DNA of 18,658 nt from DATGSF01 sp035302865 (GTDB taxonomy: Bacteria > Bacteroidota > Bacteroidia > Chitinophagales > Chitinophagaceae), in the NCBI GenBank assembly GCA_035302865.1, contig DATGSF010000109.1:1-18658 (forward strand), written 5' to 3'. The notes below the pieces were generated by a model. That model was given only the letters and a program-made list of their open reading frames with translations. It was not told the DNA's origin and ran no database searches. Made by a program: the position numbers and the translations under genes. This document shows positions 7,261 through 14,056 of this stretch, one piece after another (position 1 is the stretch's first letter; each line of letters begins with the position of its first letter).

Positions 7261-8571
7261 CTAGCGAATCAACACTTCTCTATCAGCATCTAAACGCACT
7301 AGAATAAAAAGAAAAATACTAAAAGACAGTAAACTTGTTCCACCATAGCTTAACATTGGCAAAGTAATACCAATTACCGGTGCAAGTCCCATTGTCATAG
7401 ATAAATTAATAGCAAAATGGAAGAATAGTATAGAAGCGACACTATAAGCATAAACTCTACTAAAGGTTGATCTTTGTCGTTCTGCTAGGTGAATTATTCT
7501 AAGTAATAACATCACAAAAAATAAAACTAATATACTGGAGCCTATAAAGCCAAACTGTTCTCCAATTCCACAAAACACAAAGTCTGTATGTTGTTCAGGA
7601 ACAAAAGAATATTTAGTGTGTGTTCCATTCATAAAGCCTTTTCCAGAAAGACCTCCACTACCAATTGCAATTTTTGCTTGTCGTACATTATATTCAGCAT
7701 CTTGACTTGGCGTGCTTCCTGGTTTCAAGTATTCGCTAGGCACATCTTGCCCAAACATTGTATAAATACGTTCCACTTGATATTCATGAAAAACATTTTT
7801 AAATACAAAAGGAACAATAACTTGAGAAAACATCACAGCAACAAACCAAGCAATACCAACAATGACAAAAAATATTTTATTATTTCTTAAGGCCTTTCTA
7901 TTTAAAAAACTTACTAGGATTGCAATTGCTGTAATTATGATTAATAAAGGAATAGCTTCCACCAACAAAGTCGATATCATTAATGCAATAGAGGCAATTC
8001 CAAAAATTAATATTCCACTTGGTAAACCCTCGCGAAACATCACTAAAATAAAAGAAAAGTAAACTAATGCTAAACCTGTTTCATTTTGAAGAATAATAAT
8101 TATACAAGGTAAAAAAGCAATAATCATACTGATTATTCGATTTTTCCATAAAGAATAGTCTAATTCTGGAGTGGCAATAAATCGAGCTAAAGCTAATGTA
8201 GTAGACACTTTTACTATCTCTCCTGGCTGAAAACTAAATCCACCAATTTGAATAAAACTATTTGATCCTTTTACCGACCCTCCTAAAACAAAAGTTAATA
8301 AAAGCAATATTATTCCTAGAACATATACCAAATAAGAAACGGAATAGAAAAATTTACTATCAGTCAATAAAATCAATAAACCTACAAATAAGGATATTCC
8401 TAACCAAGTCAATTGTTTCGTATGACTTCTAGAAAAATCCCAAAACTCTTGGTTCAAGCTAGAATATTCTGAAGAATATACCGCAGTAATACCTATACCT
8501 ACAAGTATCAAATACAGAAGTAAGGTTAACCAATCAATTCTTAATAATAAGTTCTTTTTATAGTGAGTCAT
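7261..8571 (-). CDS. rodA: RodA, SEDS-family peptidoglycan glycosyltransferase
   Basis: A 436-aa polytopic membrane protein with about ten helices. RodA polymerises lipid II into glycan strands during cell elongation, as partner of PBP2. The long extracytoplasmic loop and following helix carry the SEDS signature QDAEYNVRQAKIAIGSGG (about 288-306), which contains the candidate catalytic Asp near 290. GKGFMNGTHTKYSFVPEQHT and DFVFCGIGEQFGF follow directly. The C-terminus has the conserved GLAPVIGITLPMLSYGGTS segment. The start (ATG 8571, MTHYKKNLLLRIDW) gives the usual short cytoplasmic tail before helix 1. mrdA ends four bases upstream, so the two are probably translated together, giving matched amounts of polymerase and cross-linker. 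It is somewhat longer than E. coli RodA, as is common in this phylum. Confidence 0.96.
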   Translation of the reverse strand: MTHYKKNLLLRIDWLTLLLYLILVGIGITAVYSSEYSSLNQEFWDFSRSHTKQLTWLGISLFVGLLILLTDSKFFYSVSYLVYVLGIILLLLTFVLGGSVKGSNSFIQIGGFSFQPGEIVKVSTTLALARFIATPELDYSLWKNRIISMIIAFLPCIIIILQNETGLALVYFSFILVMFREGLPSGILIFGIASIALMISTLLVEAIPLLIIITAIAILVSFLNRKALRNNKIFFVIVGIAWFVAVMFSQVIVPFVFKNVFHEYQVERIYTMFGQDVPSEYLKPGSTPSQDAEYNVRQAKIAIGSGGLSGKGFMNGTHTKYSFVPEQHTDFVFCGIGEQFGFIGSSILVLFFVMLLLRIIHLAERQRSTFSRVYAYSVASILFFHFAINLSMTMGLAPVIGITLPMLSYGGTSLLSFSIFLFILVRLDADREVLIR

Positions 8572-8575
8572 TTAT

Positions 8576-10597
8576 CTAATCAATTTTCATATCATAGTAT
8601 TCATTCAGAATATACTTTACCATCATAGTATCTTGCTGCTTTCTCAGTCTAATTTTTGTTTCCCTATCTGCATTTCTGAGCTCTTCTCTTTTAAGATCCT
8701 TCGCTCTCTGAATTGAGTCTAATGTATAAACATATTTTTTTATAGTATTTCCACTCTTAATTCGCTCCTCTAAAGCAGTACGGCTAACTTCAGATTTTAA
8801 GTATTTTTCTATCATTAAACTTGCTATTGGAGCTGCCCAAGTTGAACCGTAACCTGCATTTTGCACTACTACAGCTACGGCAATTTGAGGGTCTTCAACA
8901 GGTGCAAAACAAACAAACACTGAATGATTGTCTAGTTTTTCTCTTTTTCCATTTATCACATCATAATTTTCAACAGTACCTGTTTTTCCAGCAACACGTA
9001 CTCCAGGTATTTGAGCAACCCTCCCTGTACCATTAGCTACAACCATTTCCATGCCTTCAATTACTGCATCAAATGATTCTTCCTGAATATCTAAGACTTT
9101 ATGCTTTTCTAAATATTTTTCTAAAGATGGATGATTTTTATTCCCTCCTATCGATTCTACAAAATGAGGTATATAAAAATGCCCTTTATTTGCAATTATT
9201 GCCATTAAGTTTGCCATTTGCATAGGAGTTGCATCAATCTCTCCCTGACCCATTCCCATAACAACCATATTACAAGAATTCCAATGATTATTATATGCTT
9301 TATCAAAATAAGCTCTATCCGGTACATGTCCTTTATACTCACCAGTAATATCTACCCCCAAGGTATTTCCTAATCCAAAGGAACGTAAATAGTCATGCCA
9401 TTTTTGAATACCTTCTTGTTTTCCACCTTGCCATTGTTTTGAATCAACAATTAAACGAAAAATATGACAAAAATAAGAATTGCAAGAAGTTGCAATAGCA
9501 ATTTTCAAATTGGCAGCATGACCAGCTCTAGTATTTGTGCAACCTATTCTTTTCCCACAACCATAATAACCTCCAGCACAACCCATGCCAAAGCTTGGAC
9601 TCACTACTCCAACATCTAATCCTACAAGGGCTGTAATGGGTTTAAATGTTGATCCAGGAGCATATTGTGCTTGAATAGCTCTATTAAATAATGGTCTCGT
9701 TGGATCTTGATATAAAGAGGAAAAGTTTTTTCCTAAATCACCGCCAGATAATAGATTGGGGTCAAAAGTTGGTGCAGATACCATAGCCAAAATACCTCCT
9801 GATTTCGGATCAATCGCTACCGCACTTCCGATTTTCCCTTCAAACAACTCTTCGCCATATGCTTGTAAATCAGCATCTAAATACAAATGTAAATTCTCTC
9901 CAGCTATAGCTTGAGTATCCAAAGCACCTTTCATATAGGAATCTTGCGGTCTATTCATAACATCTCTTACCCAATATTCAACTCCTCGTGTTCCTCTTAA
10001 TTCTTCTTCATAAACACTTTCTAAACCAGTTATTCCAACAAAATCTCCAGATCTATAGGAACTATATCGCTCCGTTTCTAACATTCCTCTATTTATCTGA
10101 TTAATATAACCAAGAAATAAAGAACCAATACCTAAGGGATATTCTCTTAAGCTTCTTTCCACCAATTCAAAGCCTGGAAAATCGTAAATATCTTCCTGCA
10201 ATCTAGCATTTTGCTTATTCGTTAAAAATTTTTGGAAAACTGAGGAACGCAAGGGTCCATTTTGAATTTTAGCTTTTTCTATACGTTCTTCAAATTCTTC
10301 AGTTGTTATTCCTAAAATAGAGCATAGCTTTGAAGTATCAAAATCCTCAACCTTAACCGGTGTAACTGCTAAATCAACTGAAATTCTATTTGCTAAAACA
10401 CTCTTTCCATTTCTATCAAGAATTATCCCCCGCTTAGGATAAATCACTTTTCGTATAACTGCTTGATTATGTGCCATTGTTTTATACTTATCGTCTAGTA
10501 CTTGCATATTGAATAGACGAATAATAAGAATAGCTCCCATTAAAATGAATAGTATTCTTAGCACCCAAGCGCGTTTTTTATACATTTTATTATCCAT
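8576..10597 (-). CDS. mrdA: Penicillin-binding protein 2 (class B transpeptidase)
   Basis: A 673-aa bitopic inner-membrane protein that cross-links peptidoglycan during elongation. One membrane helix (about 10-28) follows a short basic cytoplasmic tail. The PBP dimer/pedestal domain spans about 50-225 and contains PKRGIILDRNG. The transpeptidase domain follows, with nucleophile Ser316 in S-T-F-K, S371-C-N373, and K538-T-G540. Between the first two motifs lies a glycine- and cysteine-rich loop with Cys340, 347, 353, 372 and 377, perhaps a metal site. A charged helical tail of about 70 residues (from about 603 to 673) extends beyond the usual end of the domain. The ATG at 10597 is used; a second Met at residue 5 is possible. 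The gene leads the pair with rodA. mreC and mreD, often upstream of mrdA in this phylum, are not here. No exact -7 box was found upstream. Confidence 0.96.
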   Translation of the reverse strand: MDNKMYKKRAWVLRILFILMGAILIIRLFNMQVLDDKYKTMAHNQAVIRKVIYPKRGIILDRNGKSVLANRISVDLAVTPVKVEDFDTSKLCSILGITTEEFEERIEKAKIQNGPLRSSVFQKFLTNKQNARLQEDIYDFPGFELVERSLREYPLGIGSLFLGYINQINRGMLETERYSSYRSGDFVGITGLESVYEEELRGTRGVEYWVRDVMNRPQDSYMKGALDTQAIAGENLHLYLDADLQAYGEELFEGKIGSAVAIDPKSGGILAMVSAPTFDPNLLSGGDLGKNFSSLYQDPTRPLFNRAIQAQYAPGSTFKPITALVGLDVGVVSPSFGMGCAGGYYGCGKRIGCTNTRAGHAANLKIAIATSCNSYFCHIFRLIVDSKQWQGGKQEGIQKWHDYLRSFGLGNTLGVDITGEYKGHVPDRAYFDKAYNNHWNSCNMVVMGMGQGEIDATPMQMANLMAIIANKGHFYIPHFVESIGGNKNHPSLEKYLEKHKVLDIQEESFDAVIEGMEMVVANGTGRVAQIPGVRVAGKTGTVENYDVINGKREKLDNHSVFVCFAPVEDPQIAVAVVVQNAGYGSTWAAPIASLMIEKYLKSEVSRTALEERIKSGNTIKKYVYTLDSIQRAKDLKREELRNADRETKIRLRKQQDTMMVKYILNEYYDMKID

Positions 10598-11023
10598 ATA
10601 TCATTTAAACAACAAGCAAAATATTTTTCAGAATAGATTTTAAAACAATATAAGGCAAATTTTTATAGTTTTATTCTGTTTTTATTTTTTTATTTGAAAG
10701 CCATTAAAAGATTAAGAATTCTTTTACGTTTTTGAATGATTATAAAACGATTAATACTTTCTTCTCTACCGACAATCTATCTTAAGAAAATTAGGTATTA
10801 GAACATTTAAATTAATGAGCAATATTATTATGGCATTGAATAATCGAATCCCCTTTTTACTATTTCTATATTTGAAACCTATAAGCTAAGATGTTCAAAA
10901 CTTCGACCTTATAGAATCATATGAAACATAAATTTTCTTTAAGAAAGTGCTTTTAAATTTTTTAGTTTATCAATATGGAGAATATAATTCAAAAACACTT
11001 TTTAAAATATATAAATCTTCAAC
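10598..11023. other. 426-base stretch without a gene between mrdA and pyrH
   Basis: No reading frame longer than about 25 codons with a plausible start stands out on either strand, and no tRNA-like fold is seen. It holds an inverted repeat close to pyrH (separate entry), an isolated plus-strand TATATTTG at 10867-10874 without a well-spaced TTG, and a short near-palindrome TTTCTTTAAGAAA around 10935-10947. It must contain the mrdA promoter, but the four CAAA sites on this strand do not complete a minus-strand TAnnTTTG box. A small RNA or a long mrdA leader is possible. Confidence 0.55.
10944..11001 (-). terminator. Possible terminator hairpin after pyrH
   Basis: AAAGTGCTTTT (10944-10954) and AAAAACACTTT (10991-11001) are inverted repeats with 10 of 11 positions pairing and a 36-base loop. 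The structure begins 22 bases past the pyrH stop. The loop is long and no strong T run follows on the minus strand, so this is tentative. Confidence 0.35.
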
Positions 11024-11734
11024 TCAGTTTACTAAAGTACCAACTGATTTACCAACCACAACTGAACGTAAGTTCCCAGGTTTATTTATATCAAATACAA
11101 TTATAGGTAGTTTATTTTCTTGACATAATGTAAATGCAGTCATATCCATAACTTGAAGACCTTTATTGATAACTTCTTTAAAACTTATCTTTTCAAAACG
11201 CACTGCATTTTCATCCTTTTCAGGATCTGCAGAATATATTCCATCGACACGGGTACCTTTCAGAATCACTTCTGCTTTTATTTCAATTGCTCTTAATGAA
11301 CCAGCTGTGTCTGTTGTAAAATAGGGATTTCCTGTGCCTGCCGCAAATATAACTACACGTCCTTTTTCTAAATGTCGTATTGCTTTTCTCCGAATATAAG
11401 GTTCTGCAACCTGATCCATTTCTATTGCACTTTGCAATCGTGTTTTAACATCATTTTTTTCTAATGCTGCTTGCAAAGCCATGCCATTTATCACAGTGGC
11501 TAACATGCCCATATAATCACCATGAGCGCGCTCAATCCCTGTTTCCTTTTCATTCATTCCTCTATAAATATTCCCTCCGCCTATTACAACAGCAACTTGC
11601 ACACCAAGATCGGTAATTTTTTTAATTTCAGAAGCATATTTTTCAAGCATAGCTGGATCTATTCCGTATTGCTTTTCGCCCATCATAGATTCTCCGGACA
11701 ATTTCAATAAAACTCTATTATATTTTGGAAGCAT
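11024..11734 (-). CDS. pyrH: UMP kinase (uridylate kinase)
   Basis: A 236-aa enzyme of the amino-acid-kinase fold that phosphorylates UMP to UDP with ATP, the entry to UTP, CTP and UDP-sugars. Visible motifs are LKLSGES (10-16), GGGNIYRG (52-59), the UMP-binding GTGNPYFTTDTA (133-144) and KGTRVDGIYSADP (159-171). Length and motifs match bacterial PyrH, usually a hexamer regulated by GTP and UTP. I place the start at ATG 11734 (MLPKYNRVLLK). The longer frame begins with TTG at 11743, only three codons upstream. The gene follows manC by 14 bases and is probably cotranscribed with it. This is unusual: pyrH normally sits in the rpsB-tsf-pyrH-frr region, and neither tsf nor frr flanks it here. Confidence 0.96.
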   Translation of the reverse strand: MLPKYNRVLLKLSGESMMGEKQYGIDPAMLEKYASEIKKITDLGVQVAVVIGGGNIYRGMNEKETGIERAHGDYMGMLATVINGMALQAALEKNDVKTRLQSAIEMDQVAEPYIRRKAIRHLEKGRVVIFAAGTGNPYFTTDTAGSLRAIEIKAEVILKGTRVDGIYSADPEKDENAVRFEKISFKEVINKGLQVMDMTAFTLCQENKLPIIVFDINKPGNLRSVVVGKSVGTLVN

Positions 11735-11749
11735 TTTAAACAATTTTAA

Positions 11750-12835
11750 TTATGAAAACTTATCTCCTTTTAATCTTTTAATTTCTGCAACATAATTTTT
11801 AATTTGTTGCTCATTTGACCTTTCGCAAATTAATAAAATTTCCTCAGTATCAATGATAATATATTTATTTAAGCCTTGTACAACTACTAGTTTCTCATCC
11901 TTACAATGAATTATACTTTCAGAAGTATCAAAAACGACTACATTTTTCCCTTGCACTGCATTTCCTAAATAATCTTTTTCACTATTTTCATATGCAGACT
12001 CCCATGTTCCCAAATCACTCCAACCAAAACTAGAAGGAATAACATATACATTCTGAGCTTTTTCCAATAAACCATGATCTATAGAAATACTTGGACATTG
12101 CATATATATCATCTCCATATTATCCACCTCGGTTGAAGTATTGTAATGTTCTTTAATTCTTCTAAAAGGCTCATCCACTTCGGGCAAATACTTTTGAAAC
12201 AAAGGCAATATTATTTGAACATTCCAGAAGAAAATACCAGCATTCCATAAAAAGTCACCAGATTTTAAAAAGCTTTTTGCAATCTCTAAATTAGGCTTTT
12301 CCGTAAAAAGTTTCACTTTCCTAATTGGTATATCTAACTCATCTTGAAAATATTGAATATAACCATAGCCAGTATCTGGGCGTATTGGTTCCACACCTAA
12401 AGTTATAATAGCATCGTTTTCTTTTGAAAACTTAAATGCTTTATTCACAATATCAGTAAAAATATCCTCATTTAAAATTAAATGGTCTGCTGGACAAATC
12501 ATTATATTGGCATTGGGATTTAAAGCATTTATTTTATGTGTAGAGTAAATGGCACTTGCAGCGGTGTTTTTTCTATACGGTTCTTGAATAATATTAGCAT
12601 CTTGAAGTTCTGTAAGGTGTTGTTTTACATCCTTTATGTAACTATGATGAGTTATCACAAATATATTTTCCGCTAAGCAAAACTTTCGAACACGTTCATA
12701 AGTAATTTGAATAAGGCTTTTTCCAACACCTAAAATATCCAAAAATTGCTTTGGCGTTTTTAATCGACTCTTGGGCCAGAACCTACTCCCTATTCCTCCA
12801 GCCAAAATTACTACATAATTATTCTTATTGAACAT
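11750..12835 (-). CDS. manC: Mannose-1-phosphate guanylyltransferase (monofunctional)
   Basis: A 361-aa enzyme that makes GDP-mannose from mannose-1-phosphate and GTP. GDP-mannose is the donor for mannose, and the precursor of fucose and related sugars, in surface glycans. The nucleotide-binding motif is LAGGIGSRFWPKSR followed by PKQFLDI (11-34). CPADH (114-118), GYGYIQ (157-161 region), FTEKP (177-181) and WNAGIFFW (197-204) complete the family pattern. The C-terminal phosphomannose-isomerase domain of bifunctional ManC enzymes is missing, so isomerase activity must come from elsewhere. I start at ATG 12835 (MFNKNNYVVILAGG). The longer frame from 12871 adds 12 hydrophobic residues encoded across a TACATTTG promoter box, so it is probably not translated. 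It leads the pair with pyrH and is divergent from nadD. Confidence 0.94.
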   Translation of the reverse strand: MFNKNNYVVILAGGIGSRFWPKSRLKTPKQFLDILGVGKSLIQITYERVRKFCLAENIFVITHHSYIKDVKQHLTELQDANIIQEPYRKNTAASAIYSTHKINALNPNANIMICPADHLILNEDIFTDIVNKAFKFSKENDAIITLGVEPIRPDTGYGYIQYFQDELDIPIRKVKLFTEKPNLEIAKSFLKSGDFLWNAGIFFWNVQIILPLFQKYLPEVDEPFRRIKEHYNTSTEVDNMEMIYMQCPSISIDHGLLEKAQNVYVIPSSFGWSDLGTWESAYENSEKDYLGNAVQGKNVVVFDTSESIIHCKDEKLVVVQGLNKYIIIDTEEILLICERSNEQQIKNYVAEIKRLKGDKFS

Positions 12836-12860
12836 TGTTACTGTCAAGATTATAATATTG

Positions 12861-12868
12861 CAAATGTA
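12861..12868 (-). promoter_or_regulatory. Bacteroidota -7 box for manC-pyrH
   Basis: Minus-strand TACATTTG, an exact TAnnTTTG match, ends 25 bases before ATG 12835. Its place inside the longest possible manC frame supports the shorter start. No TTG lies at the expected -33 distance. Confidence 0.55.
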
Positions 12869-12903
12869 CACAATTTTACTATATAACTAGGAATTAAATT
12901 TTG

Positions 12904-12911
12904 TATATTTG
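12904..12911 (+). promoter_or_regulatory. Bacteroidota -7 box for the nadD operon
   Basis: Plus-strand TATATTTG matches TAnnTTTG. Transcription from about 12918 would give a leader of roughly 90 bases before nadD. The leader carries a small palindrome (AACTTT-T-AAAGTT, 12944-12956) and a tandem repeat (separate entry). A proper -33 TTG is not evident, and a start closer to nadD cannot be excluded. Confidence 0.45.
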
Positions 12912-12974
12912 CATGTAATTAATTTTATACTATTTTAAAAATCAACTTTTAAAGTTAAGTAATATCTAATACTA

Positions 12975-12998
12975 TTCTTTTATAAGTTTCTTTTATAA
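12975..12998 (+). repeat. Tandem 11-base repeat in the nadD leader
   Basis: TTCTTTTATAA occurs at 12975-12985 and 12988-12998, identical copies with a 13-base period, ending eight bases before the nadD ATG. It could be a binding site or simple slippage of AT-rich DNA. Confidence 0.45.
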
Positions 12999-13006
12999 AA
13001 CAAATC

Positions 13007-13588
13007 ATGAATCAAAAAACAGGATTGTATTTCGGAAGCTTCAATCCAATACATAATGGTCATTTAATTATTGCTAACTTTATGTTAGAAGCGGCAAACT
13101 TAGATGAAGTGTGGTTTATTGTAACACCACAAAATCCACATAAAAATCCTAAAAACTTATTAAATGAATATGATCGTTTGCATTTAGTTGAATTAGCTAT
13201 TGCCGACAACGATAGATTCTATTGTTCAAATATAGAATTTAGACTTCCAAGACCTTCTTATACAATTGACACCTTGACTTATTTAAAGGAAAATTATCCA
13301 AATAAAGATTTTCAAATTATCATAGGAGGTGATAGTTACCAAAACATTTTATCATGGAAAAATGCGGAAGTGCTTTTGCGAAACCATACTATTTTAGTAT
13401 ATAATAGACCGGGATTTGAAACTAAAAAACTGGACATCCCGTCTAATATACACTTCTTCGATAGTCCTGCATTACACATATCGGCAACTTATATAAGAAA
13501 TCAAATAAAAAATAAAAAGTCAATAAAGTACTTAGTACCTGAAGCAGTTGAAAAGTATTTAGAAGAATCAGGTTCTTATCAATCTTAA
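13007..13588 (+). CDS. nadD: Nicotinate-nucleotide adenylyltransferase
   Basis: A 193-aa cytoplasmic enzyme that joins ATP and nicotinate mononucleotide to form deamido-NAD, an essential step in NAD synthesis. The nucleotidyltransferase motif GSFNPIHNGH is at 10-19, with the HxGH-type histidines His16 and His19. YTIDTL (85-90) is the NadD motif that separates it from other nucleotidyltransferases. IIGGDSY (105-111) and the C-terminal ISATYIRNQI (158-167) complete the signature. Length is usual. The ATG at 13007 directly precedes the first beta strand. It heads a tight operon, with the phosphatase gene five bases downstream. Confidence 0.96.
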   Translation: MNQKTGLYFGSFNPIHNGHLIIANFMLEAANLDEVWFIVTPQNPHKNPKNLLNEYDRLHLVELAIADNDRFYCSNIEFRLPRPSYTIDTLTYLKENYPNKDFQIIIGGDSYQNILSWKNAEVLLRNHTILVYNRPGFETKKLDIPSNIHFFDSPALHISATYIRNQIKNKKSIKYLVPEAVEKYLEESGSYQS

Positions 13589-13593
13589 TAATT

Positions 13594-14055
13594 ATGAGAA
13601 TATTATTTGTTTGTATTGGAAATATTTGTCGTTCTCCCATTGCTGAAGGAGTTTTAAAAGACATAGTAGACAAAAAGCAAAAAAACTGGAAAATAGCCTC
13701 TGCTGCAGTTCGAGATTATCATATTGGGAAAGCGCCTCACCCATCCTCCCAAAAGGTTTGTGCAGCTCATGGCATAGATATTTCAACACAAAAAGCTATG
13801 CTTTTTAAAGTAGAACATCTCGACCAATATGACAAAATATATGCAATGGCAACAGATGTTATAGAAGAAATTAAAGATATAGCAGGTGAAAAATATGATT
13901 CAAAAAAAATCTCCTTATTTTTAGACTATAAATACCCGGGTGAAAACAAATCCGTTACCGATCCTTACTATGGAGATGAAAGCGGATATTTACCAGTTTT
14001 CTCACAAATAAAAGAAAACTGTGCAATAATTTACGAAAAATACGAAAATAAATAA
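13594..14055 (+). CDS. Low-molecular-weight protein tyrosine phosphatase
   Basis: A 153-aa cytoplasmic phosphatase of the arsenate-reductase-like LMW-PTP fold. The P-loop is C7-I-G-N-I-C-R13-S14, with nucleophile Cys7 and phosphate-binding Arg13. The general acid is Asp123 in D-P-Y-Y-G. The usual SAGTxxWHxG stretch reads SAAVRDYHIGKAPHP (36-50), with the aromatic position held by Tyr42. Such enzymes often remove phosphate from tyrosine kinases or glycan enzymes that control polysaccharide export; others act on small phosphoesters. Here no tyrosine kinase is adjacent. It lies between nadD and hisS with gaps of five bases and one base, so it is made with housekeeping enzymes and not within an exopolysaccharide cluster. 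Confidence 0.93.
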   Translation: MRILFVCIGNICRSPIAEGVLKDIVDKKQKNWKIASAAVRDYHIGKAPHPSSQKVCAAHGIDISTQKAMLFKVEHLDQYDKIYAMATDVIEEIKDIAGEKYDSKKISLFLDYKYPGENKSVTDPYYGDESGYLPVFSQIKENCAIIYEKYENK

Positions 14056-14056
14056 A

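Noticed and set aside
7588..8062. Two plus-strand frames of 100 and 66 codons opposite rodA
   Set aside because: They lie wholly antisense to a conserved membrane protein, have no recognisable motif, and overlap each other.
10815..10889. A 24-codon plus-strand frame starting ATGAGCAAT in the gene-free stretch
   Set aside because: Too short, no ribosome-binding site, and it runs across the TATATTTG box; chance is the simplest view.
13443..13789. Minus-strand frames of 76 and 65 codons opposite nadD and the phosphatase gene
   Set aside because: Both sense genes carry complete catalytic motifs; the antisense frames have no promoter or family features.
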